Assembly (NCBI GenBank): GCA_016712505.1
Contig: JADJQY010000008.1
Coordinates: 372,001-436,000 of the forward strand
Origin: Candidatus Eiseniibacteriota bacterium
GTDB lineage: Bacteria; Eisenbacteria; RBG-16-71-46; CAIMUX01
Reading direction: 5' to 3'
DNA: 64,000 nucleotides
Part shown: positions 16,109 through 25,042 of the stretch, piece by piece
Layout: each line of letters begins with the position of its first letter
How positions within the stretch are numbered: the first letter of the stretch is position 1
Made by a program: the position numbers and the translations under genes
Notes under the pieces: model-generated
The model's input: only the letters and a program-made list of their open reading frames with translations
Database searches by the model: none
Told to the model about the DNA's origin: nothing

Positions 16109-17740
16109 ATGGCGCTCTTCGGACGACTCTTCGCCAGATCCGGAACCGATCACTATCGGCGCGGGATCCTACGCTTCAACGAGAAGAACTACGAGGCCGC
16201 GGCCGAGGCATTCGAGCAGGTGCTGGCCTCGGTGCAGGACGAATCGAGCCCCTACCACAGCCTGAGCCGCTTCTACGCGGCCGAGGCGCATGCCAAGCTC
16301 GGGTTGTCACTCCGCGAGCAGGGGCGGATCGACGAGGCGGCCCTGCAGTTCGAGCGTGCCCTGGCCAGCGGGTATCGCTACCCCGACCTCCACTACCTCC
16401 TCGCGCGCATTCATGAGGAGAAGGGGGATCACTCCGGGGCGGAGGCGCGCTGTCGCCGCGCGCTCGAGATCAACGCCGAGTACCACGAGGCGCGCGCGAC
16501 CCTGGCGATCGCGCTCGGCCGCCAGGGGCGTCACCCCGAGGCCCTGGCGGAACTCCGTGTCCTGGCCGACTCCGGCTTTGCCCTCCCCGCCCGGCTCAAT
16601 CTCGATCTCACGACCCACCTCGACGAAGAGGTGCTGCGGGAGCTGCGGCAGCACTCGGATCGCCGCAAGGAGAGCCAGGAGCATCTTCACCGCGCGCTCG
16701 ATGCCTACAATCGCGCCGACCTCTCGGGCGCCATCGAGGAGATGCGGCTCGCGGTCGAGCAGCGCCCGACCTACGCCGATTTGCATTGCAAGCTCGGGAT
16801 CCTCTATGTGGAGAGCGGCGCGCTCGAGCTGGCGGAGCGGGCGTTCCGACGCGCGCTCGAGATCAATCCGCGCTACGTCGAAGCCCGCCTGCAGCTCGGG
16901 TTGGTCCATCTCCGATCGGGGCGTCTCGAGATCGCGGCGGAGGAGCTCCGCGCGGCTCACGGCGCAGAGCCGCAGTATCCGGACCTTGCGCTCTACCTCG
17001 CGCTTGCCTCTCTGCGAAACGGAGAGGTGACCCACGCCCGTGAGCTCCTGACCCGGGCGCTCGAACAGAATCCCCACTTCCACCGCGCCCGTTACCTCCT
17101 CGCCCTGGTGCTCGCGGCCGACGGGAACTCGGAAGCCGCGCTGGCCGAGTTGGAGCGGGCGATCGCCGGCGATTCGAACCTGGTGCGGGGCGCGCACGAT
17201 CTGGCCTACACCTACCTGCAGCGCGGGGATCGGGAGCGCTCACTCGGAGTCTTCGCCGGCGTGGTGCAGCGTCACCCCGACTTCCCCGACGCACAGCTCG
17301 GATTGGGACTGGTGCTGCTCGCCGCGGGGAGAACATCGGAGGCGCGCGCCCATCTCGAGCGCGCGGTCGCGCTACAGCCTCGCTTCGTGCGGGCGCTGGA
17401 GGCGCTGGCCCGGATCGAGCTGTCCGAAGGGGATCCGAACCAGGCGGTGAGTCTGATCGCCCGGGCGTTGGAGCAAGCGCCTCACTACCCGGACCTCCAC
17501 TACCTGTCCGGACGCGCGCTCGAGATGCTGGGGCGAGAGCGGGAGGCGGAGTTGGCTTACCAGGCGGCCATCGATCGCCACCACGGCTACATCGACGCCC
17601 GGGTCGCCCTGGGACTCTCGCTCCTCAAGAGCGGCGAGGTGGCCCGCGGCCGGGCCGAGATGGAACAGGTGCTGCGCATCGATCCGGTCCACCCGGTGGC
17701 CCGCGCCTTCGCCGATCCGGATCTCATCGATCAGCTCTGA
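16109..17740 (+). CDS. Tetratricopeptide-repeat protein
   Basis: A 543-residue protein built of about 12-14 TPR units (recurrent A..LG......G...A...F..AL...P patterns) with no signal peptide or membrane segment; probably cytoplasmic scaffold. The open frame extends to a TTG at 16067, but the ATG at 16109 follows GGAGGAG and begins MALFGRLFARSG. A segment at about residues 165-200 (between TPR groups, with EEVLRELRQHSDRRKESQ) is charged and not repeat-like. It follows ftsZ in the same direction after about 160 bases occupied largely by the 23-base repeat. No specific function can be assigned. Confidence 0.85.
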   Translation: MALFGRLFARSGTDHYRRGILRFNEKNYEAAAEAFEQVLASVQDESSPYHSLSRFYAAEAHAKLGLSLREQGRIDEAALQFERALASGYRYPDLHYLLARIHEEKGDHSGAEARCRRALEINAEYHEARATLAIALGRQGRHPEALAELRVLADSGFALPARLNLDLTTHLDEEVLRELRQHSDRRKESQEHLHRALDAYNRADLSGAIEEMRLAVEQRPTYADLHCKLGILYVESGALELAERAFRRALEINPRYVEARLQLGLVHLRSGRLEIAAEELRAAHGAEPQYPDLALYLALASLRNGEVTHARELLTRALEQNPHFHRARYLLALVLAADGNSEAALAELERAIAGDSNLVRGAHDLAYTYLQRGDRERSLGVFAGVVQRHPDFPDAQLGLGLVLLAAGRTSEARAHLERAVALQPRFVRALEALARIELSEGDPNQAVSLIARALEQAPHYPDLHYLSGRALEMLGREREAELAYQAAIDRHHGYIDARVALGLSLLKSGEVARGRAEMEQVLRIDPVHPVARAFADPDLIDQL

Positions 17741-17756
17741 TCGGTCGCGCGGAAAC

Positions 17757-17795
17757 TGGAAACAACAAAAACAACGACGGGAGGGTTCCCGTCGT
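17757..17795 (-). terminator. Intrinsic terminator for rpmB
   Basis: On the minus strand ACGACGGGA and TCCCGTCGT (17795-17787 and 17782-17774) form a 9-base-pair stem with a 4-base loop, followed by TGTTTTTGTTGTT. It lies about 100 bases after the rpmB stop. On the plus strand the hairpin has no T run. Confidence 0.8.
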
Positions 17796-17893
17796 CGTCT
17801 CAATGTTCCCCGCGAGTGGGGCAGATCGCGATGCCGGCCGCTTCCGAACGGGCGAATCCTTCTTCCGTTCGCGGCGCGTTCAGCTGCTGCCGC

Positions 17894-18124
17894 CTAGGCG
17901 CTGGCGGTCTTCGTGGTGCCGGCGCCCGGCTTCCGAACGTTCTTGACCACGAAACCGGACTTGATGCAATTGGTGCAGACGCGCAGACGCATCGGCCGGC
18001 CCTCGACGAGGGCACGCACGTTCTGGAGATTGGGGGCCCAGATTCGCTTCGTAACATTGTGGGCGTGGCTGACCCGGTTACCGAACTGGATCCCCTTGCC
18101 GCAGATATCACAGGCGCGAGACAT
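17894..18124 (-). CDS. rpmB: Ribosomal protein bL28
   Basis: A 76-residue basic protein beginning MSRACDICGKGIQFGNRVSHAHN, the bL28 signature (first ~12 residues decisive). The ATG at 18124 follows GGAGG; the in-frame extension upstream is spurious. It is the zinc-ribbon (C+) form, with CDIC and CTNC pairs. A large-subunit protein, transcribed alone on the minus strand between a promoter at 18158-18186 and a terminator at 17757-17795. The C-terminus (GAGTTKTASA) is slightly extended. Confidence 0.96.
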   Translation of the reverse strand: MSRACDICGKGIQFGNRVSHAHNVTKRIWAPNLQNVRALVEGRPMRLRVCTNCIKSGFVVKNVRKPGAGTTKTASA

Positions 18125-18157
18125 TCTATCCTCCGATTTGCAAGACAACGAGTGGCG

Positions 18158-18186
18158 AGTCTATCCACAACCCCTCCGCCTGCCAA
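18158..18186 (-). promoter_or_regulatory. Sigma70-type promoter for rpmB
   Basis: Minus-strand TTGGCA (18186-18181), 17-base spacer, TAGACT (18163-18158), about 33 bases before the rpmB ATG. Spacing is ideal; the -10 matches 4 of 6. Confidence 0.5.
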
Positions 18187-18243
18187 GGCGGATTTTCGCC
18201 GGTTGGCGGGCGAACCGGTCCCCGGCGAGCGAGGGCTAGCCGG

Positions 18244-20373
18244 GTGAATCTCGACGATCCGTTGCAGTTCCTGAAAGGGGTCGGGCCGGAGCGGGCGCGG
18301 CGCCTGGAACGGCTCGGGCTGGCGACCCTCCGCGACCTACTCTGGTATCCCCCCAAGGGTTACATGGATCGGAGCCGGGTCGTTCCGCTCGATCGGCTCG
18401 TTCCCGGGGCGGAACAGACCGCCCTGGTCCGGGCCGGAAACGGGCGCCTGAGCGGTGGCCGGGGCCGGATGCCGGTCTTCGAACTGCCGCTCCGCGACGA
18501 AACGGGGGAGGCGAGCGCCGTCTGGTTCGGCCAGGCCTACCTCGCGCGCACCCTCACCCTCGGAGCATCACTCCTGGTGCACGGAAAGGTCCGGCTCCAC
18601 GCCGAGCCGACCGGGGTGGGACGGCGCGGCAGGCCGGGACTGCAGTTCCAGAATCCGGAGTACGAGCTCCTCGGTTCCGGAGACGCGGACGAGACGCTGC
18701 AGGGGGGACGCATCGTCCCCCTCTATGGTCTCACCCAGGGGATCACGCAGAAGTCGCTCCGGGTGCTTGTCCACGCCGCGCTGGAAGCGATCGGAGATGG
18801 ACTGGTCGACCCCCTTCCGCGCGAGATGCGGGGGCGCCTCCTGCTTCCGGCGCTCATCGATGCCATCCGCGCGCTTCACTATCCCGAAACGAACGAACAG
18901 GCAGAGCTGGCCCGGCGGCGACTGGCCTACGATGAGCTTCTCGCCCTCCAGCTCGCGCTCGGGTGGGTCAAGCGGGCTCGCGCTGCGAGCACTGCCGCCC
19001 CGCCCCGACGCACGGAGCCGAATCCGCGCTTCCGTCGCGACGCGCTGGTCGCCCGCTTCGTCGAGGCACTGCCGTATCGCCTCACCGGCGGACAGGAGCG
19101 GGTCTGGCTCGAGATACGTCGCGACCTCGATGAGTCGACGCCGATGAATCGTCTGCTGCAGGGGGATGTCGGCTCGGGGAAGACGGTGGTGGCAGCGCTG
19201 GCCTGCCTCGCCGCGATCGAGGGGGGGCAGCAGGCCGCCTACCTCGCTCCGACCGAGATCCTCGCCGAACAGCAGATGCAATCGCTGCAGCGTTGGTTCG
19301 GTCCGCTCGGCCTCAAGGTGGGGCTCCTCCTCGGTCGGACCGGTACGCGCGAGCGGGCGGAGTTGCGCAGCGCGCTGCAGCGGGCGGAGATCGACGTCGT
19401 GGTGGGAACCCACGCGTTGCTCGAGCAGGAGGTGGAGTTCGCCCGGCTCGGGTTGGTCGTGGTCGACGAGCAGCACCGGTTCGGGGTGCTCCAGCGGGCG
19501 CGTCTGCGGGACAAGGCGGGGGCGCCGCATTGCCTCGTGATGAGCGCCACCCCGATTCCCCGCTCGCTCGCCATGACCCTCTATGGGGACCTCGATCTTT
19601 CGCTTCTCGACGAGATGCCACCCGGGCGCCGGCCCCCGGAGACGCGGCTGGTTCCGCCGGAGAAGCGTCGCGACATGCTGCGTTGGATGACGGCGCGCGC
19701 GCGTCGCGGCGAGCGGATCTACATCGTCTGTCCGTTGGTCGAGGAGTCGGAGTTGATCGATCTGAAGGCGGCGACCGAGATGGCGGAGGAACTCCGCGGA
19801 GATCCGCTCTTCCGTGGTCTCGAGATCGGCCTGCTGCACGGGCGGATGGCCGGGGATGAGAAGCAGGCGGTCCTGGGACGCTTCCGCTCCGGCGGCACCA
19901 CGGTACTGGTCTCGACCACGGTGATCGAGGTCGGGGTTGACGTTCCCGAGGCGACGATCATGGTCGTGGAGCATCCCGAGCGCTTCGGCCTGGCCCAGCT
20001 ACATCAGCTGCGCGGCCGGGTCGGTCGCGGCGGAGGTGACTCCTTTTTCTTCCTCGCCCTCTCCGCGCGGATCGGGCGCGAGAGTATGGAGCGCCTTCGC
20101 GTGCTCAAGCGGGAGGCGAGCGGGTTCGCCGTGGCCGAGGCGGATCTCCGTCTCCGGGGACCGGGGGAGGTCCTGGGCACGGCCCAGCATGGCCTCCCCC
20201 CGTTTCGGATCGCCGACCTGACCCGCGATATGGAGCTGCTGGTCCGGGCGCAGCAAGAAGCGGCACGAATCCAGGAGCGCGACCCGGCGCTGGAGAGCCC
20301 GGAGCACCGCCCCCTGAGAGCCTGGGTCCACCGCCTCTACGCCAGCCGCATGCCGCTCTTCGAGGTCGGCTGA
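18244..20373 (+). CDS. recG: ATP-dependent DNA helicase RecG
   Basis: RecG remodels stalled replication forks and Holliday junctions. The 709-residue protein starts at GTG 18244 (LDDPLQFLKGVGPERARRL, wedge-domain start), then an OB fold, and the SF2 helicase core: Walker A GDVGSGKT near residue 308, DEQHRFG near 407, MSATPIPRSLAMTLYGDLD, TTVIEVGVDVPEATIMVVE, QLHQLRGRVGRG. The C-terminal LRGPGEVLGTAQHGLP is RecG-specific. Length and all motifs are normal. It begins 120 bases from the divergent rpmB start. Confidence 0.97.
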   Translation: MNLDDPLQFLKGVGPERARRLERLGLATLRDLLWYPPKGYMDRSRVVPLDRLVPGAEQTALVRAGNGRLSGGRGRMPVFELPLRDETGEASAVWFGQAYLARTLTLGASLLVHGKVRLHAEPTGVGRRGRPGLQFQNPEYELLGSGDADETLQGGRIVPLYGLTQGITQKSLRVLVHAALEAIGDGLVDPLPREMRGRLLLPALIDAIRALHYPETNEQAELARRRLAYDELLALQLALGWVKRARAASTAAPPRRTEPNPRFRRDALVARFVEALPYRLTGGQERVWLEIRRDLDESTPMNRLLQGDVGSGKTVVAALACLAAIEGGQQAAYLAPTEILAEQQMQSLQRWFGPLGLKVGLLLGRTGTRERAELRSALQRAEIDVVVGTHALLEQEVEFARLGLVVVDEQHRFGVLQRARLRDKAGAPHCLVMSATPIPRSLAMTLYGDLDLSLLDEMPPGRRPPETRLVPPEKRRDMLRWMTARARRGERIYIVCPLVEESELIDLKAATEMAEELRGDPLFRGLEIGLLHGRMAGDEKQAVLGRFRSGGTTVLVSTTVIEVGVDVPEATIMVVEHPERFGLAQLHQLRGRVGRGGGDSFFFLALSARIGRESMERLRVLKREASGFAVAEADLRLRGPGEVLGTAQHGLPPFRIADLTRDMELLVRAQQEAARIQERDPALESPEHRPLRAWVHRLYASRMPLFEVG

Positions 20374-20526
20374 TCCCCTTCCGGCAGAATTTTCCGCTCG
20401 CCAGCAGAACCGGCACGCAACCCAGGGTCAAGCCCGACCGGTTTACGCCCGATAGAGAGGATGGTCTCGTGCGGAGGTCCCGAGGATGTGGGACCCCGAG
20501 CACGACTTCTCCCTGCAGGAGGGTCC

Positions 20527-21993
20527 ATGGTTCTCGTCAGCTATTCCGGAAAAGAGATCAACGCCAAACTCGTCTACTACGGACCGGGTCTCTCCGGAAA
20601 GACGACCAACTTGGAACAGATCTACGGCTCGATTCCGCAGACTCATCGCGGAAAGATGGTCTCGATGAAGACGAAGACGGAGCGAACGCTCTTCTTCGAC
20701 TTCCTCCCGGTCAACCTGGGGGAACTGGCGGGTTTCAAGACCCGATTCCTCCTCTACACCGTGCCGGGGCAGGTTTACTACAACGCGACCCGCAAGCTGG
20801 TGCTGAAGGGGGTCGACGCGGTGGTCTTCGTCGCCGACTCCAAGCGCGGCAAGATGGACGAGAATGTCGAGAGCCTCGACAACCTCAAGGAGAACCTGCG
20901 CGAGAACGGGCTGACCCTCGACACCCTCCCCTGGGTGATCCAGTACAACAAACGCGATCTGCCCGACTGCTACACCATCGACGAGCTGCAGCAGGTGCTC
21001 AATCCGCTCGGCGTTCCGTACTACGAGGCGGTGGCGACGAACGGACAAGGGGTCGTGGAGACGTTCAAGGCGGTCTCGAAGCTGCTCCTGCGCAAGCTTT
21101 CGAAAGAGGTTGGAGCGCCGATCCTGGCCAACAAGTCGCTCGGCGACGAGGCCGGAGCCACGGCGGCGGCAGCTCCCGCCGCTCCGCTGCCGGCACCGAC
21201 TCCGATCACGGCCGTTCCGCCCACGATGTCCGCGCCCCCCGCCCCGATCGCGGCACAGTACTCGGCGCCGCCGATCGAGGCACCGCCCTCGACCCCGGCG
21301 ACCGCGCCGCGCCCGAACCCGTTCGAACCGTCGGCTCCGTCGGTTCCGTCGGCCCCGTCGATGGAATCGCCCTTCACTCGCGGGTCGGGCCTCGAGACGG
21401 GCGCGACCCCCAGCGCGCCGACGCGCAGCCTCGGCATCACGCGCGGGGTCGATTCCTTCGAGTCCGGAGCGACCTCGCCAGAGCCGGCCGCGCCGACGCC
21501 GCCGACCCCATCGGTGCCGTCGGGCAGCGCCGACGGTGGTGTCTCGATGGGCGATCGTCTGCGTAGGTGGCTTGGCCGGAAGGACACGGCGGCGGAGTCG
21601 GCCGAGGCGGAGGCCGCCGCGCGCCCGTGGGCCACGGAGCCGGCCCCCCTGGTCTCGCCGACCTCTGTCCCGGACCTTCCTCCGCCGCGAGGGGAGGCGC
21701 CGCTCGAGTTCACTCCCGGCGGTCATGGTCCGACCATGCAGCCGGGGCGGACCTTCGAACTCGACGCGGGCAGCGAGACGGTCCAGCCGAGCCCGGCGAG
21801 TGTCCACGTCGAGATGCCGGAACCCCACGGTGAACGTGCCCTGTCCGGCGAATCGCAACCGCAGCCTTCCATGCCGGAGGCCCACGCTGCCGGCTCGCCC
21901 CGAACGGTGATCGTCCCGGTCGAGATCTCGTCCGAGGATCTCGAGAGCGGGGTGACGCTCAAGTTGGAGTTCCGCCTGAAGCGGGCCGCATAG
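20527..21993 (+). CDS. MglA-like small GTPase with long disordered C-terminal extension
   Basis: The ATG at 20527 after GGAGG begins a Ras-like GTPase of the MglA/gliding family: G19-PGLSGKTT-27 is the P-loop with the family's YYGPGLSGKTTNL context, VPGQVYYN is the switch II region and N141-KRD-144 is G4. MglA sets polarity of motility machines. The GTPase ends near residue 195. About 265 residues of Pro/Ala/Ser-rich sequence follow, with one charged helix-like stretch (GDRLRRWLGRKD), ending in a compact hydrophobic segment VIVPVEISSEDLESGVTLKL. No MglB is next to it. Possible role in flagellar or cell polarity is inference. A terminator follows at 22076-22124. Confidence 0.9.
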   Translation: MVLVSYSGKEINAKLVYYGPGLSGKTTNLEQIYGSIPQTHRGKMVSMKTKTERTLFFDFLPVNLGELAGFKTRFLLYTVPGQVYYNATRKLVLKGVDAVVFVADSKRGKMDENVESLDNLKENLRENGLTLDTLPWVIQYNKRDLPDCYTIDELQQVLNPLGVPYYEAVATNGQGVVETFKAVSKLLLRKLSKEVGAPILANKSLGDEAGATAAAAPAAPLPAPTPITAVPPTMSAPPAPIAAQYSAPPIEAPPSTPATAPRPNPFEPSAPSVPSAPSMESPFTRGSGLETGATPSAPTRSLGITRGVDSFESGATSPEPAAPTPPTPSVPSGSADGGVSMGDRLRRWLGRKDTAAESAEAEAAARPWATEPAPLVSPTSVPDLPPPRGEAPLEFTPGGHGPTMQPGRTFELDAGSETVQPSPASVHVEMPEPHGERALSGESQPQPSMPEAHAAGSPRTVIVPVEISSEDLESGVTLKLEFRLKRAA

Positions 21994-22035
21994 GGCTGAA
22001 ACAGCGGCCGAGCGAGGCGCAAATCCGCGCTCGGC

Positions 22036-22064
22036 TTGACTTTCCGGGCCCCCCCGCCTACCTT
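22036..22064 (+). promoter_or_regulatory. Possible promoter ahead of the TPR-trpA-uppP operon
   Basis: TTGACT at 22036-22041, 17-base spacer, TACCTT at 22059-22064. A start near 22071 would fall just before the terminator hairpin, giving either a roughly 55-base RNA or an attenuated leader. Confidence 0.3.
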
Positions 22065-22075
22065 GACCAGGTGCC

Positions 22076-22124
22076 GGCCCGAAGTCGACGGACCGCGGTC
22101 CGCCTACTTCGGGCCAGTTTTTTT
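22076..22124 (+). terminator. Strong intrinsic terminator
   Basis: GGCCCGAAGT (22076-22085) pairs with ACTTCGGGCC (22106-22115); the 20-base loop contains a smaller palindrome (CGGACCGCGGTCCG). Seven T follow at 22118-22124. It ends transcription from the MglA-like gene. Confidence 0.88.
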
Positions 22125-22129
22125 CATTG

Positions 22130-22211
22130 GTCACGCGTTTTTCAATCCGTCACGCGGATTTAATCCGTCACGCGTTTCTTAATCCGTCACGCATTGTCTC
22201 ATCCGTCACGG
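22130..22211 (+). repeat. Tandem 18-19-base repeats with GTCACGCG core
   Basis: Copies begin at 22130, 22149, 22167 and 22186, with a partial copy at 22205-22211. Each is GTCACGCG (or GTCACGCA) plus an A/T-rich stretch ending in ATCC. The A/T-rich halves contrast with the surroundings. The array sits between a terminator and the next gene, as an operator or iteron-like array might. Confidence 0.9.
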
Positions 22212-22222
22212 AGCCACCACCT

Positions 22223-23314
22223 TTGAGTTCCGACGATCGAGCGCAGAAGCGGGTCGAGGACCTGGAGAAGAAGGTCCGCACCAAGCCCCAGGACATGGAA
22301 CTGGTGGCGTTGCTCTATCGCGCCTATCTCGACGCCGGCCGGCCCAACCAGGCGGGAGAGCTGTACGAACAACGGCTCGGCTCGCGCGTCGGCGATTGGG
22401 AGTTCGTCGAGTCGTGCTGCGACGCGCACCGTCTCGCTGCCCGCCCGGAACGCGCGCTCAACGTTCTGGATCAGCAGGCGACGCATTTCTCCAGTCAGGC
22501 GGCCTACTGGACCCTGCGGGGCCGCATGTTCGAGGAACTGGAGCGCTGGGACGAGGCGCTCCGGGCCCACGATCGCGCGGTGGCGCTGGACGGCACCGCC
22601 GCGGAGGCCCGCTTCCGTCGCGGTGTAACCCTGATGCGAGCCCATCGGGACCGCGAGGCGATCGAGGCGTTCGAGAGCTGTCTCACCCTCGACGGCAAGA
22701 TGACCAAGGCGCAGATCAACATCGGGGTCTTGCTCGATCAGATGGGGGAGTCGGAACGGGCCATCGCCGCCTTCCAGCGGGCGATCGAGATGAACCCGCA
22801 AAGTGTCGAAAGCCACTGCAATCTCGGCGCCGCCTACGGTGACCTCGGACGCAAGCGGGATGCCATCAACTCCTTCCGCCGCGCGCTGGAGATCGATCCG
22901 GCCTGCGCACTGGCCCATTTCAATCTCGGCGTGGCGATGATGGACAGTTCGCCCGAGGAGGCGGTGGCGGAACTCCGCCGTGCCCGCGAGCTCGATCCCG
23001 GCAACTGGGAGGCGAACTTCTATCTCGGCGTCCTCTACTTCAAGAAGGGGATGTACGAGGCGGCGATCCGCCTCTTCCAGCACTGCCTTCAGGGACGACC
23101 GGATTCGATCAAGGCGCACTACTATCTGGGGATCGCCTACAACAAGAACGATCAACCGGGCCTCGCCATCGAGTGTCTCACCCGGGTGATCGAGCTCGAC
23201 CCGGTGAACAGCCGCGCCCACTACTATCTTGGCGTCGCCCACGACAAGCGGGGCGAGTACGAGAAGGCGCGCCTCTGCTACCAGGCGGCCGACCGGTTGG
23301 GCACGCGTGAGTAG
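22223..23314 (+). CDS. Tetratricopeptide-repeat protein
   Basis: A protein of about 363 residues with eight or nine TPR units over residues 40-360 (for example AQINIGVLLDQMGESERAI and HFNLGVAMM). The frame is open from TTG 22127, but that part is the tandem repeat. I prefer TTG 22223, nine bases after GGAG; ATG 22295 is another option. No signal peptide or membrane segment. It overlaps trpA by 8 bases, implying co-transcription with trpA and uppP. Function unknown; TPR proteins usually mediate protein-protein contacts. Confidence 0.8.
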   Translation: MSSDDRAQKRVEDLEKKVRTKPQDMELVALLYRAYLDAGRPNQAGELYEQRLGSRVGDWEFVESCCDAHRLAARPERALNVLDQQATHFSSQAAYWTLRGRMFEELERWDEALRAHDRAVALDGTAAEARFRRGVTLMRAHRDREAIEAFESCLTLDGKMTKAQINIGVLLDQMGESERAIAAFQRAIEMNPQSVESHCNLGAAYGDLGRKRDAINSFRRALEIDPACALAHFNLGVAMMDSSPEEAVAELRRARELDPGNWEANFYLGVLYFKKGMYEAAIRLFQHCLQGRPDSIKAHYYLGIAYNKNDQPGLAIECLTRVIELDPVNSRAHYYLGVAHDKRGEYEKARLCYQAADRLGTRE

Positions 23315-24122
23315 CCGCCCCTCGGTCCGCGCGGCGCTCGATCTGCGGCGGCGCGGCGGCAAGGCCTTCGTTCCGTTCCTGACCGCGGGTTACCCCGACT
23401 GGGAGACCTGCGAGCGGGCGATTACCCTTCTCGCGGCCTGCGGCGCCGACGCGATCGAACTCGGAGTGCCGTTCAGCGATCCGCTTGCCGATGGCCCGAC
23501 GATCCAGGCCTCGTCGCAACGGGCGCTCGAGGCTGGGGTCAGCCTGGAACAGATCCTTTCGCGGATGGAGTCCGCGCCCGAGCGGTATCCGCTTCCGATC
23601 GTGCTCATGAGCTATGCCAATCCGATCGTCACCTTCGGCGTGACCCGGTTCTGTGCCCGGGCGGAGCAGGCTCGGGTGGCCGGCGTACTCCTCTCTGATC
23701 TTCCTCCGGAGGAACTTCCCGAGCTCTGGCGCGAGGTCCGTGAATCCGGGCTCGAGACCGCAGTGCTCGTCGCCCCGACCACCGCGTCCGCGCGGATCCC
23801 CTCTCTCGCCGCCGCCGCGACGGGGTATCTCTATCTGATCACCCGCACCGGCGTGACCGGCCAGGGGGGAGAGTTCGCCTCCAACCTGGTCACCCAGGTG
23901 AGCCTGATCCGCCGGAGCACCGACGCCCCGATCATCGCCGGGTTCGGCATCCGCACGCCCGAGGATGCGGCCCGCCTCGGCGCGGAGATGGACGGGGTGA
24001 TCGTCGGCGCCCGCATCATCGAGATCTTGAGTCAACCGGTGGAGTCGGCCCTGACCGAGCTCGAACGCTTCGCCCGCGGTGTGCGCGCCGCCCTCGACAC
24101 CTCAGGGCAGGCCACTTCGTGA
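23307..24122 (+). CDS. trpA: Tryptophan synthase alpha subunit
   Basis: TrpA cleaves indole-3-glycerol phosphate to indole and glyceraldehyde-3-phosphate. GTG 23307, inside the previous gene's end, gives 271 residues, the family length. The motifs are KAFVPFLTAGYPDW, DAIELGVPFSDPLADGPTIQ (catalytic Glu and Asp), and the phosphate-binding TGVTGQ and AGFGIRTPEDA. It lies without trpB or other trp genes, between a TPR gene and uppP. An ATGA-type overlap (GTGA) couples it to uppP. Confidence 0.95.
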   Translation: MSSRPSVRAALDLRRRGGKAFVPFLTAGYPDWETCERAITLLAACGADAIELGVPFSDPLADGPTIQASSQRALEAGVSLEQILSRMESAPERYPLPIVLMSYANPIVTFGVTRFCARAEQARVAGVLLSDLPPEELPELWREVRESGLETAVLVAPTTASARIPSLAAAATGYLYLITRTGVTGQGGEFASNLVTQVSLIRRSTDAPIIAGFGIRTPEDAARLGAEMDGVIVGARIIEILSQPVESALTELERFARGVRAALDTSGQATS

Positions 24123-24922
24123 ACTTTCTCTCCGTCCTCGTTCTCGCCATCATCCAGGGGTTCACTGAGTTCCTGCCCGTCTCCAGCTCGGCTCACCTGG
24201 TATTCGGCAAGGCACTACTCGGGGTGCGGGAGGAGGGGGTCGCGCTCGAGGTGGTGCTCCACCTCGGTACCTTGCTCGCCGTCTTGATCTACTACCGGGA
24301 CGACCTGCTCTCGCTTCTGCGCGGTGCGATCGACGAACTCGGCCCCCGCGGACTGGCCGGCAATCGCCAGTCGCTGCAGATGATCGGGTATCTGGTGATC
24401 GGAACCATCCCGGCGGTGGTCGGGGCGGTCTTCATCAAGGACTACGTCGAGGCAGGCTTCAACAACCCTCGCGGCTCCTCGCTCGAACTCCTGATCAACG
24501 GCGTCATGTTGCTCTCGACCCTCCTGGCGGCCAAGGGGAGGGCGAGCCTCGGGGCGGTGCGCGCCTTGGTCATCGGCATCGCGCAGTTCATCTCGATTCT
24601 GCCCGGGATCTCGCGCAGCGGCGCCACCATCGGTGCGGCGCTCTTCATGAAGATCAAACCGGAGGAGGCGGCCCGTTTCTCCTTCCTGATGTCCATTCCG
24701 GCGATCCTGGGCGCGGCGGTGTTTGAACTCGGTCCGATGATCGAGGGCCTCAGATCCGGGAATCTCGGCCTCTATGCCTTCGGCTTCGTCATTTCGTTCT
24801 TCACCGGGCTCCTGGCCATCGACGTGCTGCTGCGGGTGGTGCAGAGGGGACGCTTCGCCCTGTTCGGGGTCTACTGCGTCGTGGTGGGGTTGTTCGGACT
24901 CTGGTTCTTCCGGGGCAACTGA
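24119..24922 (+). CDS. uppP: Undecaprenyl-diphosphatase UppP/BacA
   Basis: This integral-membrane phosphatase regenerates undecaprenyl phosphate for peptidoglycan and polysaccharide synthesis. The 267-residue protein begins at GTG 24119 and has about eight membrane segments. Family motifs are IQGFTEFLPVSSSAHL (residues 13-28) and LPGISRSGATI near residue 160. It is the last gene of a TPR-trpA-uppP operon. It links functionally with MraY/MurG upstream and the polysaccharide genes at 49.5-54.5 kb. Confidence 0.96.
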   Translation: MNFLSVLVLAIIQGFTEFLPVSSSAHLVFGKALLGVREEGVALEVVLHLGTLLAVLIYYRDDLLSLLRGAIDELGPRGLAGNRQSLQMIGYLVIGTIPAVVGAVFIKDYVEAGFNNPRGSSLELLINGVMLLSTLLAAKGRASLGAVRALVIGIAQFISILPGISRSGATIGAALFMKIKPEEAARFSFLMSIPAILGAAVFELGPMIEGLRSGNLGLYAFGFVISFFTGLLAIDVLLRVVQRGRFALFGVYCVVVGLFGLWFFRGN

Positions 24923-25042
24923 GGAAATCGCGAACCAAACGAAGGAGCCGTGGTCGGCCCCAGGCTGGGTCGATCCGGACCCTTCGCATTCCGGCGGCAC
25001 CGCGTCTCGCGCGGCCCCGCGCCATTCACGCGGTCTGCGTGC

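Noticed and set aside
20440..20465. CCCGATAG before the MglA-like gene as a sigma28 -10
   Set aside because: The matching -35 (TCAAGCCC) is poor and spacing is long.
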